Assembly (NCBI GenBank): GCA_001898415.1 | Contig: MKTU01000036.1 | Span: 124,001-188,000, forward strand | Source: Rhodanobacter sp. 67-28 | GTDB taxonomy: Bacteria > Pseudomonadota > Gammaproteobacteria > Xanthomonadales > Rhodanobacteraceae | Direction of reading: 5' to 3' | DNA: 64,000 bases | Shown here: positions 8,438-17,238 of the stretch, one piece after another | Position numbering within the stretch: the first letter of the stretch is position 1 | Layout: every line of letters starts with the position of its first letter | The notes under the pieces: model-generated | Seen by the model: only the letters and a program-made list of their open reading frames with translations | Database searches by the model: none | What the model was told of the DNA's origin: nothing | Translations under genes and position numbers: made by a program

Positions 8438-8463
8438 GACTCTGATGCTACAGACTTTGAGTA
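8438..8463 (-). promoter_or_regulatory. Candidate C-box (controller protein operator)
   Basis: Two near-symmetric 11-bp half-sites with a 4-bp spacer: GACT-CTG-ATGC, TACA, GACT-TTG-AGTA on the plus strand. This matches the general C-box layout GACTnnnAGTC repeated with a 4-bp gap. It lies 15 bp upstream of the ATG at 8423 and 42 bp upstream of the ATG at 8396. Binding is inferred, not shown. Confidence 0.6.
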
Positions 8464-8588
8464 GCGCAGATCATTCTGGAACTCCTGGTCACAGACCCTC
8501 GAGACGAAACGCATCCGCGGTATCCGGCTTGACCATCGCCGCCCGCGCACCCCATGCTTCACTGTCTTTTCTCCATCGAAACACCCGC

Positions 8589-10478
8589 ATGAGCAGTCGC
8601 TACAACGCCGTCGATATCGAAGTCCTCTCCGGCCTGGATCCGGTCAAGCGCCGGCCGGGCATGTACACCGACACCACCCGCCCGAACCATCTGGTGCAGG
8701 AGGTGGTGGACAACTCGGTGGATGAGGCGCTGGCCGGTTACGCAACCTCGATCGAGGTGATCCTGCATACCGACGGCTCGGTGTCGGTGAGCGACGACGG
8801 CCGCGGCATGCCGGTGGACATCCATCCCGAGGAAGGTGTTTCCGGCGTCGAGCTGATCATGACCCGGCTGCACGCGGGCGGTAAGTTCAGCGGCAAGAAC
8901 TACAGTTTCTCCGGCGGTCTGCATGGCGTGGGCGTGTCGGTGGTGAATGCCTTGTCCGATCGCGTCGAGGTGACGATCCGCCGCGACGGCTCGGAATACG
9001 CGATGGCGTTCGCGCACGGCGACAAGGTCAGCCCGCTGGAAGTGATCGGCAGCGTGCCGAAGAAGCGCAGCGGCACGACGCTGCACTTCTGGCCGGAGGC
9101 GAAGTATTTCGATTCGCCGAAGATCTCGCTGGGCAAGCTCAAGCATTTGCTGCGCGCCAAGGCGGTGTTGTGCGCCGGCCTCAACATGAAGCTGACCGAC
9201 GAGGCCAGCGGCGAAGTCATCGAGTGGCGTTACGAGGACGGTTTGCGCGACTACCTGCGCGGCGAACTGGATGGCAACGAGCTGCTGCCGAACGAGCTGT
9301 TCGTGCATCAGATGGCGCGTGACACCGAAGGCATGGAAGTCGCGCTGGCCTGGTTGCCCGAAGGCGAGCTGGTGCAGGAGAGCTACGTCAACCTGATCCC
9401 CACCATGCAGGGCGGCACCCACGTCAACGGCCTGCGCTCGGGGCTCACCACCGCGATCCGCGAGTTCTGCGACATCCGCAACCTGCTGCCGCGCGGCGTG
9501 AAGCTGGCGCCGGAGGATGTGTGGGAGCGCATCGCCTTTGTGCTGTCCGCGCGCCTGGCGGACCCGCAGTTCGCCGGCCAGACCAAGGAGCGTCTTTCGT
9601 CGCGCCATGCCGCCGGCCTGATCGAGAACGTCATCCACGACGCTTTCAGCCTGTGGTTGAACCAGAACGTGGACACCGGCGAGCGCATCGCTACGCTTGC
9701 GATCGAACGCGCCAGCGCGCGGCTGAAGGCCGCCAAGCAGATCGTGCGCAAGAAGATCACCCAGGGCCCGCAACTGCCCGGCAAGCTGGCCGACTGTACC
9801 GCCACCGACCTCACCCGCACGGAGCTGTTCCTGGTCGAGGGCGATTCGGCCGGCGGCAGCGCCAAGCAGGCACGCGACAAGGAGTTCCAGGCAATCCTGC
9901 CGCTGCGCGGCAAGATCCTCAACACGTGGGAGGTCGAATCCACCTCGGTGCTGGCCTCCGAAGAAGTGCACAACCTCGCCGTGGCGATCGGCTGCGATCC
10001 GGGCAAGGACGACTTGAGCGGCCTGCGCTACGGCAAGGTGATCATCCTCGCCGACGCCGACTCCGACGGCCTGCACATCGCCACCCTGCTCTCGGCCTTG
10101 TTCCTGCGACATTTCCCGCGACTGGTCAGCGAAGGCCACGTGTTCGTGGCGATGCCGCCGCTGTTCCGCGTCGACGTGGGCAAGCAGGTGTTCTATTGCC
10201 TCGACGAGGGCGAGAAGGAAGCGATGCTGCAGCGGATCGAGCGCGAGAAGATCAAGGGCGCAGTCAGCACCACCCGCTTCAAGGGCCTGGGCGAGATGAA
10301 TCCGCCGCAGTTGCGCGAATCCACCATCCACCCGGACACCCGCCGCCTGGTGCAGCTGACCGTCGACGACGATGCCGGCACGGCGAAGCTGATGGACATG
10401 CTGCTGGCCAAGAAGCGCGCCGGCGACCGCAAGGCGTGGCTCGAAGAGAAAGGCGACCTGGCCACGCTCGAGGTGTAA
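8589..10478 (+). CDS. parE: DNA topoisomerase IV subunit B
   Basis: 629 aa. The start [20 protein letters not shown] agrees with ParE; an upstream in-frame extension of 51 codons covers the controller promoter and is rejected. GHKL ATPase motifs are present ([26 protein letters not shown]), followed by the transducer domain and the TOPRIM domain ([18 protein letters not shown], then DADSDGLH). It lacks the ~170-residue insertion typical of gammaproteobacterial GyrB, and its length fits ParE. With ParC it decatenates sister chromosomes. It lies immediately downstream of the RM module, which marks the right edge of that island. Confidence 0.95.
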   Translation: MSSRYNAVDIEVLSGLDPVKRRPGMYTDTTRPNHLVQEVVDNSVDEALAGYATSIEVILHTDGSVSVSDDGRGMPVDIHPEEGVSGVELIMTRLHAGGKFSGKNYSFSGGLHGVGVSVVNALSDRVEVTIRRDGSEYAMAFAHGDKVSPLEVIGSVPKKRSGTTLHFWPEAKYFDSPKISLGKLKHLLRAKAVLCAGLNMKLTDEASGEVIEWRYEDGLRDYLRGELDGNELLPNELFVHQMARDTEGMEVALAWLPEGELVQESYVNLIPTMQGGTHVNGLRSGLTTAIREFCDIRNLLPRGVKLAPEDVWERIAFVLSARLADPQFAGQTKERLSSRHAAGLIENVIHDAFSLWLNQNVDTGERIATLAIERASARLKAAKQIVRKKITQGPQLPGKLADCTATDLTRTELFLVEGDSAGGSAKQARDKEFQAILPLRGKILNTWEVESTSVLASEEVHNLAVAIGCDPGKDDLSGLRYGKVIILADADSDGLHIATLLSALFLRHFPRLVSEGHVFVAMPPLFRVDVGKQVFYCLDEGEKEAMLQRIEREKIKGAVSTTRFKGLGEMNPPQLRESTIHPDTRRLVQLTVDDDAGTAKLMDMLLAKKRAGDRKAWLEEKGDLATLEV

Positions 10479-10545
10479 TCGTCCGCATCCTGGCGAGCCC
10501 GTGCTTCGCATGGATTTCACTTCACTGAATCGCACGCCAACACCT

Positions 10546-10574
10546 TGCATCCACTGGAGCGCATGTCGCGTATC
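10546..10574 (+). promoter_or_regulatory. Possible ECF-sigma promoter before the fasciclin gene
   Basis: TGCATCC, a 16-bp gap, then CGTATC, about 50 bp before the fasciclin start. The spacing and GC-rich -10-like CGTA resemble ECF-sigma promoters rather than sigma-70. This is a single site with no second copy for comparison, so it is weak evidence. Confidence 0.25.
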
Positions 10575-10620
10575 TACAGGTGCTTCCAACCCGCGAAGCG
10601 GAAACCCCTGGAGAACTTTC

Positions 10621-11214
10621 ATGAAGACCCATTCCCGCGTGCGCGCCCTCACTCTTGGTCTTTCGATGGCACTGGCCACCGCTGCCTTCGCCCCGATGGC
10701 GATGGCCGGCCAGATGGATTCGATGAGCATGCAGAAGACCGTGATGGTCGGCGGTGCCGCGATGTACCCGACGAAGAACATCGTCGAGAACGCGATCAAC
10801 TCGAAAGATCACACCACCCTGGTCGCCGCGGTGAAAGCCGCCGGCCTCGTCGACACGCTCGAAGGCCCCGGACCGTTCACCGTTTTTGCGCCCACCAACG
10901 AGGCATTCGCCGCACTGCCCGCGGGTACGGTCGACAACCTGCTCAAGCCAGAGAACAAGGCCACGCTGACCAAGATCCTCACCTACCATGTGGTGCCGGG
11001 CAAATATACCGCGCACGACCTTGCCAAGCTGGCGAAGGCGCATGGTGGCAAGGCGGTGCTGAAGACGGTCGAGGGCGATTCGATCACCGTGGCGAAGCAC
11101 GACGGCAAGTGGACGGTGACCGATGACAAGGGCAATGTCGCCCACATCACGATTGCCGACGTGACCCAGTCCAACGGCGAGATCTTCGTGATCGACAAGG
11201 TCCTGATGCCGTAA
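10621..11214 (+). CDS. Secreted fasciclin-domain protein
   Basis: 197 aa. It has a clear signal peptide (residues 1-29, ending AMAMAG) and a single FAS1 domain at about 55-195: the H1 motif [13 protein letters not shown] and the H2 region [14 protein letters not shown]1 proteins mediate cell-surface or matrix adhesion. A Met-rich segment ([14 protein letters not shown]) precedes the domain. The ATG at 10621 has a fitting ribosome-binding site (TGGAGAA); an earlier in-frame start at 10501 would destroy the signal peptide. It is monocistronic, followed by a strong terminator. Confidence 0.93.
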   Translation: MKTHSRVRALTLGLSMALATAAFAPMAMAGQMDSMSMQKTVMVGGAAMYPTKNIVENAINSKDHTTLVAAVKAAGLVDTLEGPGPFTVFAPTNEAFAALPAGTVDNLLKPENKATLTKILTYHVVPGKYTAHDLAKLAKAHGGKAVLKTVEGDSITVAKHDGKWTVTDDKGNVAHITIADVTQSNGEIFVIDKVLMP

Positions 11215-11240
11215 CGGCAAAACCTTCAACCGCTCGCAGC

Positions 11241-11272
11241 AGCTGCCCGGGAATGCCCGGGCGGCTTTTTTT
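11241..11272 (+). terminator. Rho-independent terminator after the fasciclin gene
   Basis: GC-rich stem GCCCGGG/CCCGGGC with a 4-base loop (AATG), extended by four weaker outer pairs, followed by seven T. Confidence 0.9.
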
Positions 11273-11317
11273 GTGGGAATGGCGGCGCTATCGTGCGAAC
11301 TGGCTTTTCCCGAGCAA

Positions 11318-11845
11318 ATGCACATGGCCCTGCTGCCGCCACTGAATCTCGAGCACTGGATCGACGAGCACCGCCACCTGCTGAAGCCACCGGTGGGCAA
11401 CAAGTGCATCGTCGACGGCGACTTCATCATCATGATCGTCGGCGGCCCGAACGCGCGCACCGATTATCACTACGACGAAGGCCCCGAGTTCTTCTACCAG
11501 CTCGAGGGCGAGATCACGCTGAAGGTGCAGGACGACGGCGTGGCCCGCGACATCCCGCTGCGCGCCGGCGAGATCTTCTACCTGCCCGCGCGCGTGCCGC
11601 ACTCGCCCAACCGCGCCGCCGGCTCGATCGGACTGGTGATCGAGCGCCGCCGCCTGCCCGGCGAAAAAGACGGCCTGATGTGGTTCTGCGAGCAATGCAA
11701 CCACAAGCTGTACGAGGAGTATTTCACCCTCGCCAGCATCGAGCAGGACTTCCCGCCGGTATTCGAGCGCTTCTACCGCTCGACCGACGCACGCACCTGC
11801 AGCGAATGCGGCCACGTCCATCCCGCACCAGGAAAATACGCGTAG
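11318..11845 (+). CDS. nbaC: 3-hydroxyanthranilate 3,4-dioxygenase
   Basis: 175 aa cupin enzyme (the gene is also called haaO). It opens 3-hydroxyanthranilate to 2-amino-3-carboxymuconate semialdehyde in kynurenine-route NAD synthesis or tryptophan breakdown. Iron ligands are visible in the family order: His and Glu in [16 protein letters not shown] and His in ARVPHSP. The C-terminus has the bacterial rubredoxin-like Cys pairs CEQC and CSEC, which bind a second iron. The start is ATG 11318 (MHMALLPP); an in-frame GTG at 11273 lies inside the preceding terminator. No other kynurenine gene is adjacent. The TAG stop belongs to a palindromic repeat. Confidence 0.95.
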   Translation: MHMALLPPLNLEHWIDEHRHLLKPPVGNKCIVDGDFIIMIVGGPNARTDYHYDEGPEFFYQLEGEITLKVQDDGVARDIPLRAGEIFYLPARVPHSPNRAAGSIGLVIERRRLPGEKDGLMWFCEQCNHKLYEEYFTLASIEQDFPPVFERFYRSTDARTCSECGHVHPAPGKYA

Positions 11846-11910
11846 GGCGGGCACCGCCCGCCGCTCTGCGCAAGGTACATCGAAAACCGGCGGGCAGTGC
11901 CCGCCCTACG
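11841..11910. repeat. Palindromic repeat (GTAGGGCGGGC) between two convergent gene ends
   Basis: A hyphenated inverted repeat: GTAGGGCGGGCACCGCCCGCC and its opposite arm GGCGGGCAGTGCCCGCCCTAC, 26 bp apart. Each arm is itself a small hairpin. The two outer TAG triplets are the stop codons of nbaC (plus strand) and the NUDIX gene (minus strand). It is probably a bidirectional terminator or transposed REP doublet. Confidence 0.8.
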
Positions 11911-12448
11911 CCAGCCACTTGCGCGCCATCCGCCGCAACGACGTGTCGAGTGTCTCGTCAGCGGCCACCTCGTTCACCGGTCGCCATGCCAGCGCGTGCG
12001 ATTCGGCGTTGACCACGAACGACTCGTCGGCACTCGCGCGCACCACGTAGCGCAAGTCGTAGTGCCAGTGCTCCGGCTCGTCCGCGCGGGCGGGAATGCG
12101 ATGTCGGTCGACATCGAAAATGCCGCCATCGACATGAAGGCCGGCCAGGCCGGTTTCCTCTTCCGCCTCGCGCAGGGCGACACGCGCAAGATCCGTATCG
12201 CCATCGGCATGCCCGCCCGGCTGCAGCCAGCGATCGAGCTTGCGGTGATGCATCAGCAGCACGCGCTCGCCATCGGCGCTGACCAGCCAGGCCGAGCCGG
12301 TGAAATGGGCCACCGGGTTGCCGCGCTCGAAAGCATCCGCGTGTGTCTGCGCGAAATCCTCGAACTGCGCGACGACATCGGCGTCACCCTGCCATTGGTC
12401 ACGGTAGCGACGAAGGGCCTGGATGAGACTGCTTGCGGACTCGCCCAT
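11906..12448 (-). CDS. NUDIX hydrolase
   Basis: 180 aa. The Nudix box is present: GG(H)ADGDTDLARVALREAEEETGL region at about residues 79-101, with the REAEEE core. A HHRKLDRWLQPGG segment precedes it, as in ADP-ribose/NDP-sugar type family members. Substrate is unknown. Start taken at MGESASSLIQAL; the same frame runs open far upstream, antisense to the permease gene, which is a GC-driven artefact. It is divergent from the amino-acid permease and convergent with nbaC, sharing the repeat as its stop. Confidence 0.85.
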   Translation of the reverse strand: MGESASSLIQALRRYRDQWQGDADVVAQFEDFAQTHADAFERGNPVAHFTGSAWLVSADGERVLLMHHRKLDRWLQPGGHADGDTDLARVALREAEEETGLAGLHVDGGIFDVDRHRIPARADEPEHWHYDLRYVVRASADESFVVNAESHALAWRPVNEVAADETLDTSLRRMARKWLA

Positions 12449-12616
12449 GGGCACCTGCACGCGTGAAAGAAAGTGGGCGCGGCATGTTTCGCCGCAACAT
12501 GGACGAAGCTTGTACAACCTTCGTCGCATGGGATATGTTGGCCCGCCATTGTCCAGCCTGTCCACGCACGCCGCCATCGCGCGGAAAGGACAGGAAATCC
12601 ATCCGAGGGGAACCCG

Positions 12617-14146
12617 ATGACAAAAGGTCTTTTTGCCACCCACGGCATCGAGGCGATGCCTCATGTCGACGCCGGCGAGCCTGTCGAGGGCAGCGGTACC
12701 GGCGAGGTGACACTGAAACGCGCACTGACCGCGCGTCACCTGGTGATGCTCGGTATCGGCGCGGTCATCGGCGCCGGCATCTTCGTGCTCACCGGCACGG
12801 CGGCGGCGCAGTTCGCCGGTCCGGCGCTGGTGATCAGCTTCCTGATGGCCGGTTTCGCCTGCGCACTGGCCGGCCTCTGCTACGCGGAGTTCGCCGCGAT
12901 GCTGCCGGTATCGGGCAGCGCCTACTCCTATTCCTACGCCACGCTGGGCGAGGTGGTCGCCTGGTTCGTCGGCTGGAACCTGGTGCTGGAATACCTGTTC
13001 GCCGCCTCGACCGTGGCGGTGGGCTGGTCGGGCTACTTCAATGAAATGCTGCGCATGATCAGCGCCTGGATCGGCGTGGATGTCTCGCTGCCCGCCGCAC
13101 TGGCCTCGGCACCACTGACCTTCGACGCCAGCGGCCACCACATCATCGCCACCGGCACCCTGATCAACCTGCCGGCGGTGGCCATCGTGGCGGCGATCAG
13201 CTGGCTCTGCTACCGCGGCATCACCCAATCGGCCACGGTCAACGCGATCATCGTGGCGATCAAGGTCATCGTGATCCTGCTGTTCCTGGCCGTGACGTTC
13301 CATTACCTCAACCCGGATCTCTGGCACCCGTTCATCCCGGAGAACGAGGGCGGCGCCAAGTACGGCTGGAGCGGCGTGATCCGCGCGGCGACGCTGGTGT
13401 TCTTCGCCTATATCGGCTTCGACGCCGTATCGACCGCCGCGGGCGAGGCGAAGAATCCGCAGCGCGACATGCCGATCGGCATCCTCGGCTCGCTGGCGAT
13501 CTGCACCCTGCTCTACATCGCGATGTCCGCGGCGCTGACCGGCCTGGCCCCCTACACCGAACTCAACACGCCCGAGCCGGTGGCCACCGCGCTCAACTAC
13601 GTGCTGGGCAACGTGCCGGCCGGCAGCAGCGCCAGCCATATCCTCGGCACGCTGAAGATCCTGGTGGTGTTTGCCGCGCTGGCGGGTCTCAGCTCGGTGG
13701 TGCTGGTGATGCTGATGGGCCAGCCGCGCATCTTCTATTCGATGTCGCGCGACGGCCTGCTGCCGCCGCTGCTGGGCAAGGTGCACAAGAAGCACCGCAC
13801 CCCGTACGTGGGCACGGTCATCGTGGGCGTGATCGCCTCGGTGCTGGCCGGCCTGTTCCCGGTCGACGTGCTCGGCGACCTGGTTTCGATGGGCACGCTG
13901 CTGGCGTTCACCACCGTATGCATCGGCGTGCTGGTGCTTCGCCACACGCGCCCGGATCTGCCGCGCGCATTCCGCGTGCCATTCGTGTGGGTCGTCTGCC
14001 CGCTCGGCGCGGCAGCCTGCCTGTTCCTGTTCTGGCAGGCGTTCGTGGTGCGCTGGTGGCTGATCCTCGGCTGGACCGCAATCGGCTTCCTGATCTACGG
14101 CTTCTACGGTTACCGCAACAGCAAGTTGCGCCAGAACGCCCACTGA
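12617..14146 (+). CDS. APC-family amino acid permease (first of tandem pair)
   Basis: 509 aa, about 12 membrane helices plus a hydrophilic N-terminal tail of ~35 residues. It has the APC helix-1 signature GIGAVIGAGIFVLTG and, in helix 6, FFAYIGFDAVSTAAGEAKNP, typical of the cationic amino acid transporter subgroup (YfnA/CAT type). It would import amino acids by proton symport; the substrate is unknown. Start at MTKGLFATHG with RBS GAGGGG. About 60% of recognisable residues are shared with the next gene, suggesting tandem duplication. The gap between them is 76 bp. Confidence 0.92.
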   Translation: MTKGLFATHGIEAMPHVDAGEPVEGSGTGEVTLKRALTARHLVMLGIGAVIGAGIFVLTGTAAAQFAGPALVISFLMAGFACALAGLCYAEFAAMLPVSGSAYSYSYATLGEVVAWFVGWNLVLEYLFAASTVAVGWSGYFNEMLRMISAWIGVDVSLPAALASAPLTFDASGHHIIATGTLINLPAVAIVAAISWLCYRGITQSATVNAIIVAIKVIVILLFLAVTFHYLNPDLWHPFIPENEGGAKYGWSGVIRAATLVFFAYIGFDAVSTAAGEAKNPQRDMPIGILGSLAICTLLYIAMSAALTGLAPYTELNTPEPVATALNYVLGNVPAGSSASHILGTLKILVVFAALAGLSSVVLVMLMGQPRIFYSMSRDGLLPPLLGKVHKKHRTPYVGTVIVGVIASVLAGLFPVDVLGDLVSMGTLLAFTTVCIGVLVLRHTRPDLPRAFRVPFVWVVCPLGAAACLFLFWQAFVVRWWLILGWTAIGFLIYGFYGYRNSKLRQNAH

Positions 14147-14222
14147 CCAACCCGCGGCCGGCGCCTCCAACGCCGGCCGCGACGCTTTTGCTGCTCTCCG
14201 CCCCGGCCACGAAGACTTTCCC

Positions 14223-15689
14223 ATGCTCAGCCAGTTGCTCGCCCGCAAGACCGATTTCAGCAACGACGACCACGCCCACGGTCCGGGCCTGCGCCGCACG
14301 CTGGGGCCGTGGGGCATCACGGCGCTGGGCATCGGCGCGGTGATCGGCACCGGCATCTTCGTGGTCACCGGCACGGCCGCGGCCGAACATGCCGGCCCGG
14401 CGGTGCTGATCTCCTTCATCATCGCGGCGATCTGCAGCGGCTTTGCGGCCTTGTGCTACGCCGAGTTCGCCACCTTGATCCCTATCTCCGGCAGCTCCTA
14501 TTCGTACGCCTATGCGTCGCTGGGCGAACTGGCGGCCTGGTTCATCGGCTGGAACATGGTGGCGGAATACGGCATCTCCGCCTCCGCCGTGGCGGCGAGC
14601 TGGACCGGCTACTTCACCAGCCTGCTCGATCATATGGGACTGCACCTGCCGGTGGCGCTGACCGAAGCACCGCTGGCCTTCACCAAGGGCGAACTCGTGG
14701 TCACGGGCCACCTGTTCAACCTGCCCGCGGTGGCAATCGTGATGGCGCTGACCTGGCTGTGCTACATCGGCATCCGCGAATCGTCCAGCCTCAACGCGCT
14801 GATGGTGCTGGTCAAGGTCGGTCTGATCATCATCGTGGTGGTGGCCGGCTACCGCTACGTGAACCCCGAGAACTGGCATCCGTTCATCCCCGAGCCGCAG
14901 GGCGACGGCAAGTACGGCTGGTCCGGCATCATGCGCGGCGCGGCCATGGTGTTCTTCGCCTACATCGGCTTCGAGGCCACCTCCACGGCGGCGCAGGAAT
15001 GCAAGACACCGCAACGCGACCTGCCCTTCGGCATCCTGGTGTCGCTGGTGATCTGCACCGTGCTCTATCTGGCGATGGCCGCGGTGCTCACCGGGCTGGT
15101 GCCGTACACCCTGCTGGACACCGCCGAGCCGGTGGTCACCGCGGTGGCCGCGCATCCGGAGCTGGACTGGCTGCGCCTGATCGTCGAGATCGGCGCCATG
15201 ATCGGCCTGTCGTCGGTGATCCTGGTAATGATCATCGCGCAGCCGCGCATCTTCATGATCATGGCGCGTGACGGCATGCTGCCGAAAGTGTTCGCCAAGG
15301 TGCATCCGCGTCACCGCACGCCGCACATCAACACGTTGATCACCGGCAGCATGATCGCCTTGCTGGCGGCCGTGTTCCCGCTCGACCTGCTGGCCAACCT
15401 CACCTCGATGGGCACGCTGATCGCGTTCTCGGCGGTGTGCGCCGGCGTACTTATCCTGCGCTACACCCTGCCCGACCTGCCGCGCACCTTCCGCGTGCCG
15501 TGGGTCTGGTTTACCTGCCTTGCCGGCGTGGCGTGCTGCTTCGCCCTGCTGTTCAGTCTCGACTGGTTCAACTGGGCGATCCTGGGCGGCTGGACCCTGC
15601 TGGGTTTCGCCATCTACTTCCTCTACAGCCGCAAGCACAGCGTGCTGCATCAGGCGGCCAATCAACCGTCCGTGACGAAATTTCAGTGA
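14223..15689 (+). CDS. APC-family amino acid permease (second of tandem pair)
   Basis: 488 aa with the same architecture as the preceding gene: helix 1 GIGAVIGTGIFVVTG, helix 6 FFAYIGFEATSTAAQECKTP, and a conserved QPRIFMIMARDGMLPKVF loop. A shorter N-terminus (~30 residues) and a distinct C-terminus suggest divergence of substrate or regulation after duplication. It is probably co-transcribed with the upstream permease. No terminator is evident right after the stop; the next 400 bp are non-coding. Confidence 0.92.
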   Translation: MLSQLLARKTDFSNDDHAHGPGLRRTLGPWGITALGIGAVIGTGIFVVTGTAAAEHAGPAVLISFIIAAICSGFAALCYAEFATLIPISGSSYSYAYASLGELAAWFIGWNMVAEYGISASAVAASWTGYFTSLLDHMGLHLPVALTEAPLAFTKGELVVTGHLFNLPAVAIVMALTWLCYIGIRESSSLNALMVLVKVGLIIIVVVAGYRYVNPENWHPFIPEPQGDGKYGWSGIMRGAAMVFFAYIGFEATSTAAQECKTPQRDLPFGILVSLVICTVLYLAMAAVLTGLVPYTLLDTAEPVVTAVAAHPELDWLRLIVEIGAMIGLSSVILVMIIAQPRIFMIMARDGMLPKVFAKVHPRHRTPHINTLITGSMIALLAAVFPLDLLANLTSMGTLIAFSAVCAGVLILRYTLPDLPRTFRVPWVWFTCLAGVACCFALLFSLDWFNWAILGGWTLLGFAIYFLYSRKHSVLHQAANQPSVTKFQ

Positions 15690-15927
15690 TCGTCGCTTAA
15701 GATCGCTGAAAATACTTCATAAGCACACAACTCACGCAAACGTCGCGATTCCACCATTCTCGTCAGAACATGCGAACTTGAATGTAAAATGCGTGTTATG
15801 TGATTGATTTTAAATAGCTTGTCGGTGTGCCATCGCGGCGAGTTGCATCCGGGGTCGCCCATTCGCCGAACGCGGGAGTATGATCCCCAGTCCGAGGGTA
15901 AATCACTTGGCAGTGGGCCCCGGATCG

Positions 15928-15978
15928 CGGCCCGGCCCGTCAGGCAAAGCAGCTCCTCAGCCTGACGTCGCCGGGCCG
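15928..15978. other. Long stem-loop in a 400-bp gene-free region (possible small RNA or attenuator)
   Basis: Between the permease and HiPIP (15690-16087) I find no gene. The first ~120 bp are A/T-rich for this genome (TTGAATGTAAAATGCG, then GATTTTAAATAG), so may hold a promoter. A strong hairpin follows: CGGCCCGGC-C-CGTCAGGC pairs with GCCTGACG-TC-GCCGGGCCG around a 14-base loop. It lacks a T-run, so is not a classical terminator. Structured RNA is possible but I match it to no known family. Confidence 0.35.
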
Positions 15979-16040
15979 CACTTTGTCCAGCATCCGCGCA
16001 TCCATCACCGGCTCGTCCGCGGAATCCGCCCCATGAAATG

Positions 16041-16066
16041 AAAAGGCCGGCGAGATCGCCGGCCTT
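16041..16066 (-). terminator. Terminator of the HiPIP gene
   Basis: On the minus strand an 11-bp perfect stem (AAGGCCGGCGA and its complement) ends in CCTTTTCATTT, 22 bp after the HiPIP stop. Confidence 0.75.
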
Positions 16067-16087
16067 GCAGAGCTTGCCGCGTGGCGG

Positions 16088-16420
16088 TCAGGCTTTCTTG
16101 GGGGTGTGCGACACGCACCAACCTTTCGCGTTCACCGACTTGCCCGGGAACAGCTGGCACGGGCCGCGGCCAGTGGGGCCACCGGAGTAGAACTGACAGT
16201 TCGCGCAATCGTCGCCGGCCTTGTGCTTGGGGTTGGTGGATTTGGTGGTGTCCTCCACGTAGTCCAGGGCCTTGGCGGTCGGATCGTCAGGGCCCAACGC
16301 CGGCAGGTCGGCGGCACGCGCGAACCGCGGCAGGCCCCCCATCACCACGGCTGCCGCCGTGGTCCCTGCGGCCACCTTGAGGAACCGGCGACGCGATTCG
16401 ATATCTTTGTCGTTCGACAT
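16088..16420 (-). CDS. High-potential iron-sulfur protein (HiPIP)
   Basis: 110 aa. N-terminal twin-arginine signal ([11 protein letters not shown], then a hydrophobic stretch ending ARAAD), so it is exported folded to the periplasm. The mature domain of ~75 residues has the four HiPIP cysteines: CANC, GPC and GWC, which ligate one 4Fe-4S cluster. HiPIPs carry single electrons between the bc1 complex and oxidases or photosystems. ATG 16420 has the best RBS (GGAGA, 8 bp away); a longer frame to 16525 would put 35 residues before the Tat motif. It is divergent from mtnB. Confidence 0.93.
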   Translation of the reverse strand: MSNDKDIESRRRFLKVAAGTTAAAVVMGGLPRFARAADLPALGPDDPTAKALDYVEDTTKSTNPKHKAGDDCANCQFYSGGPTGRGPCQLFPGKSVNAKGWCVSHTPKKA

Positions 16421-16568
16421 GGCACATGTCTCCATTGGGTTGCAGCCGACGCACCCTGCCCCGGCCCCTCGGCGATGGTACGCCCGGTCACGCAATCTTT
16501 CCTGACTCGCGAGAATGGCTCTCATTCCGGCAAGAGCCGCTGGCGCGGCGTGTTATCATCGATCACTC

Positions 16569-16584
16569 ATTTGGACGTCCAAAT
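16569..16584. promoter_or_regulatory. 16-bp perfect palindrome with a MetJ-like core before mtnB
   Basis: ATTTGGACGTCCAAAT, ending 3 bp before the mtnB start codon. The GACGTC core is that of the MetJ met box (AGACGTCT), and mtnB belongs to methionine salvage, so this is a credible methionine-responsive operator. It also occupies the place of the ribosome-binding site. The regulator is inferred only from the core sequence and context. Confidence 0.55.
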
Positions 16585-16587
16585 CAC

Positions 16588-17238
16588 ATGAGCCAGTCCC
16601 TGCCCGACGCGATCGCGGCCAGCCACTTCGACGCCTGCGCCGACCGCGTGGCCGAGACCGCGCGCGCGCTCGCAGGCAAGGGCTGGACTCCTGCGACCAG
16701 CAGCAATTTCTCGATGCGCGTCGATGCGGGCCACGCCGCCATCACGATCTCCGGGCGCGACAAGGGCAAGCTGGGCCGCGACGACATCATGCTGATCGAC
16801 CTCGAGGGTCGACCGGTGGGCACCGGGGCGCGCCCCAGCGCCGAGACTGCGCTGCACACCCAGGTCTACCGGCGCTGGCCCGACATGAATGCGGTGTTGC
16901 ACACCCACTCGCGCACGCAAAGCGTGGCGTCGCGATTGTTTGCCCGCGAGGGCGTGGTCCGGCTGCAGGGCTGGGAGTTGCAGAAGGCGATCAGCGGCTA
17001 CCACAGCCATGACAGCGTGCTGGAGATCCCGGTGTTTCCCAACACCCAGCACATGCCCGAACTGGTCGCCCATGTGGATGCCTGGCTCGACGCCGGCAAA
17101 CCGCTGCACGCCTACCTGATCGACGGCCACGGCATCTATACCTGGGGCCGCGACATGGCCGAGAGCGAGCGCCACCTGGAAGCGCTGGAGTTCCTGCTCG
17201 GCTGCGAACTGGATCTGCGAACAATGAGGTCATCATGA
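16588..17238 (+). CDS. mtnB: Methylthioribulose-1-phosphate dehydratase
   Basis: 216 aa, class II aldolase fold. It dehydrates 5-methylthioribulose-1-phosphate in the methionine salvage pathway. Visible family features: the phosphate-binding region [11 protein letters not shown], the zinc-binding HTHS of the [11 protein letters not shown] segment, and DGHGIYTWG near the C-terminus. Start is ATG 16588; the frame is open to 16426, but that would include the palindrome. Its stop overlaps the start of mtnD (ATGA). mtnA, mtnK or mtnP are not in the window. Confidence 0.95.
   Translation: MSQSLPDAIAASHFDACADRVAETARALAGKGWTPATSSNFSMRVDAGHAAITISGRDKGKLGRDDIMLIDLEGRPVGTGARPSAETALHTQVYRRWPDMNAVLHTHSRTQSVASRLFAREGVVRLQGWELQKAISGYHSHDSVLEIPVFPNTQHMPELVAHVDAWLDAGKPLHAYLIDGHGIYTWGRDMAESERHLEALEFLLGCELDLRTMRSS

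Noticed and set aside
8559-10799. 746-codon open frame on the minus strand across parE
   Set aside because: It is antisense to an intact parE, is made of Ala/Arg/Gln/His repeats typical of GC-rich shadow frames, and has no domain.
11906-14422. Upstream extension of the NUDIX frame to 838 codons
   Set aside because: Upstream part is antisense to the permease; the Nudix protein alone has the right length and start.
15690-16087. 6S RNA, SRP RNA or a known riboswitch in the permease-HiPIP gap
   Set aside because: No match to the conserved elements that I know for those RNAs; left as an unexplained hairpin.
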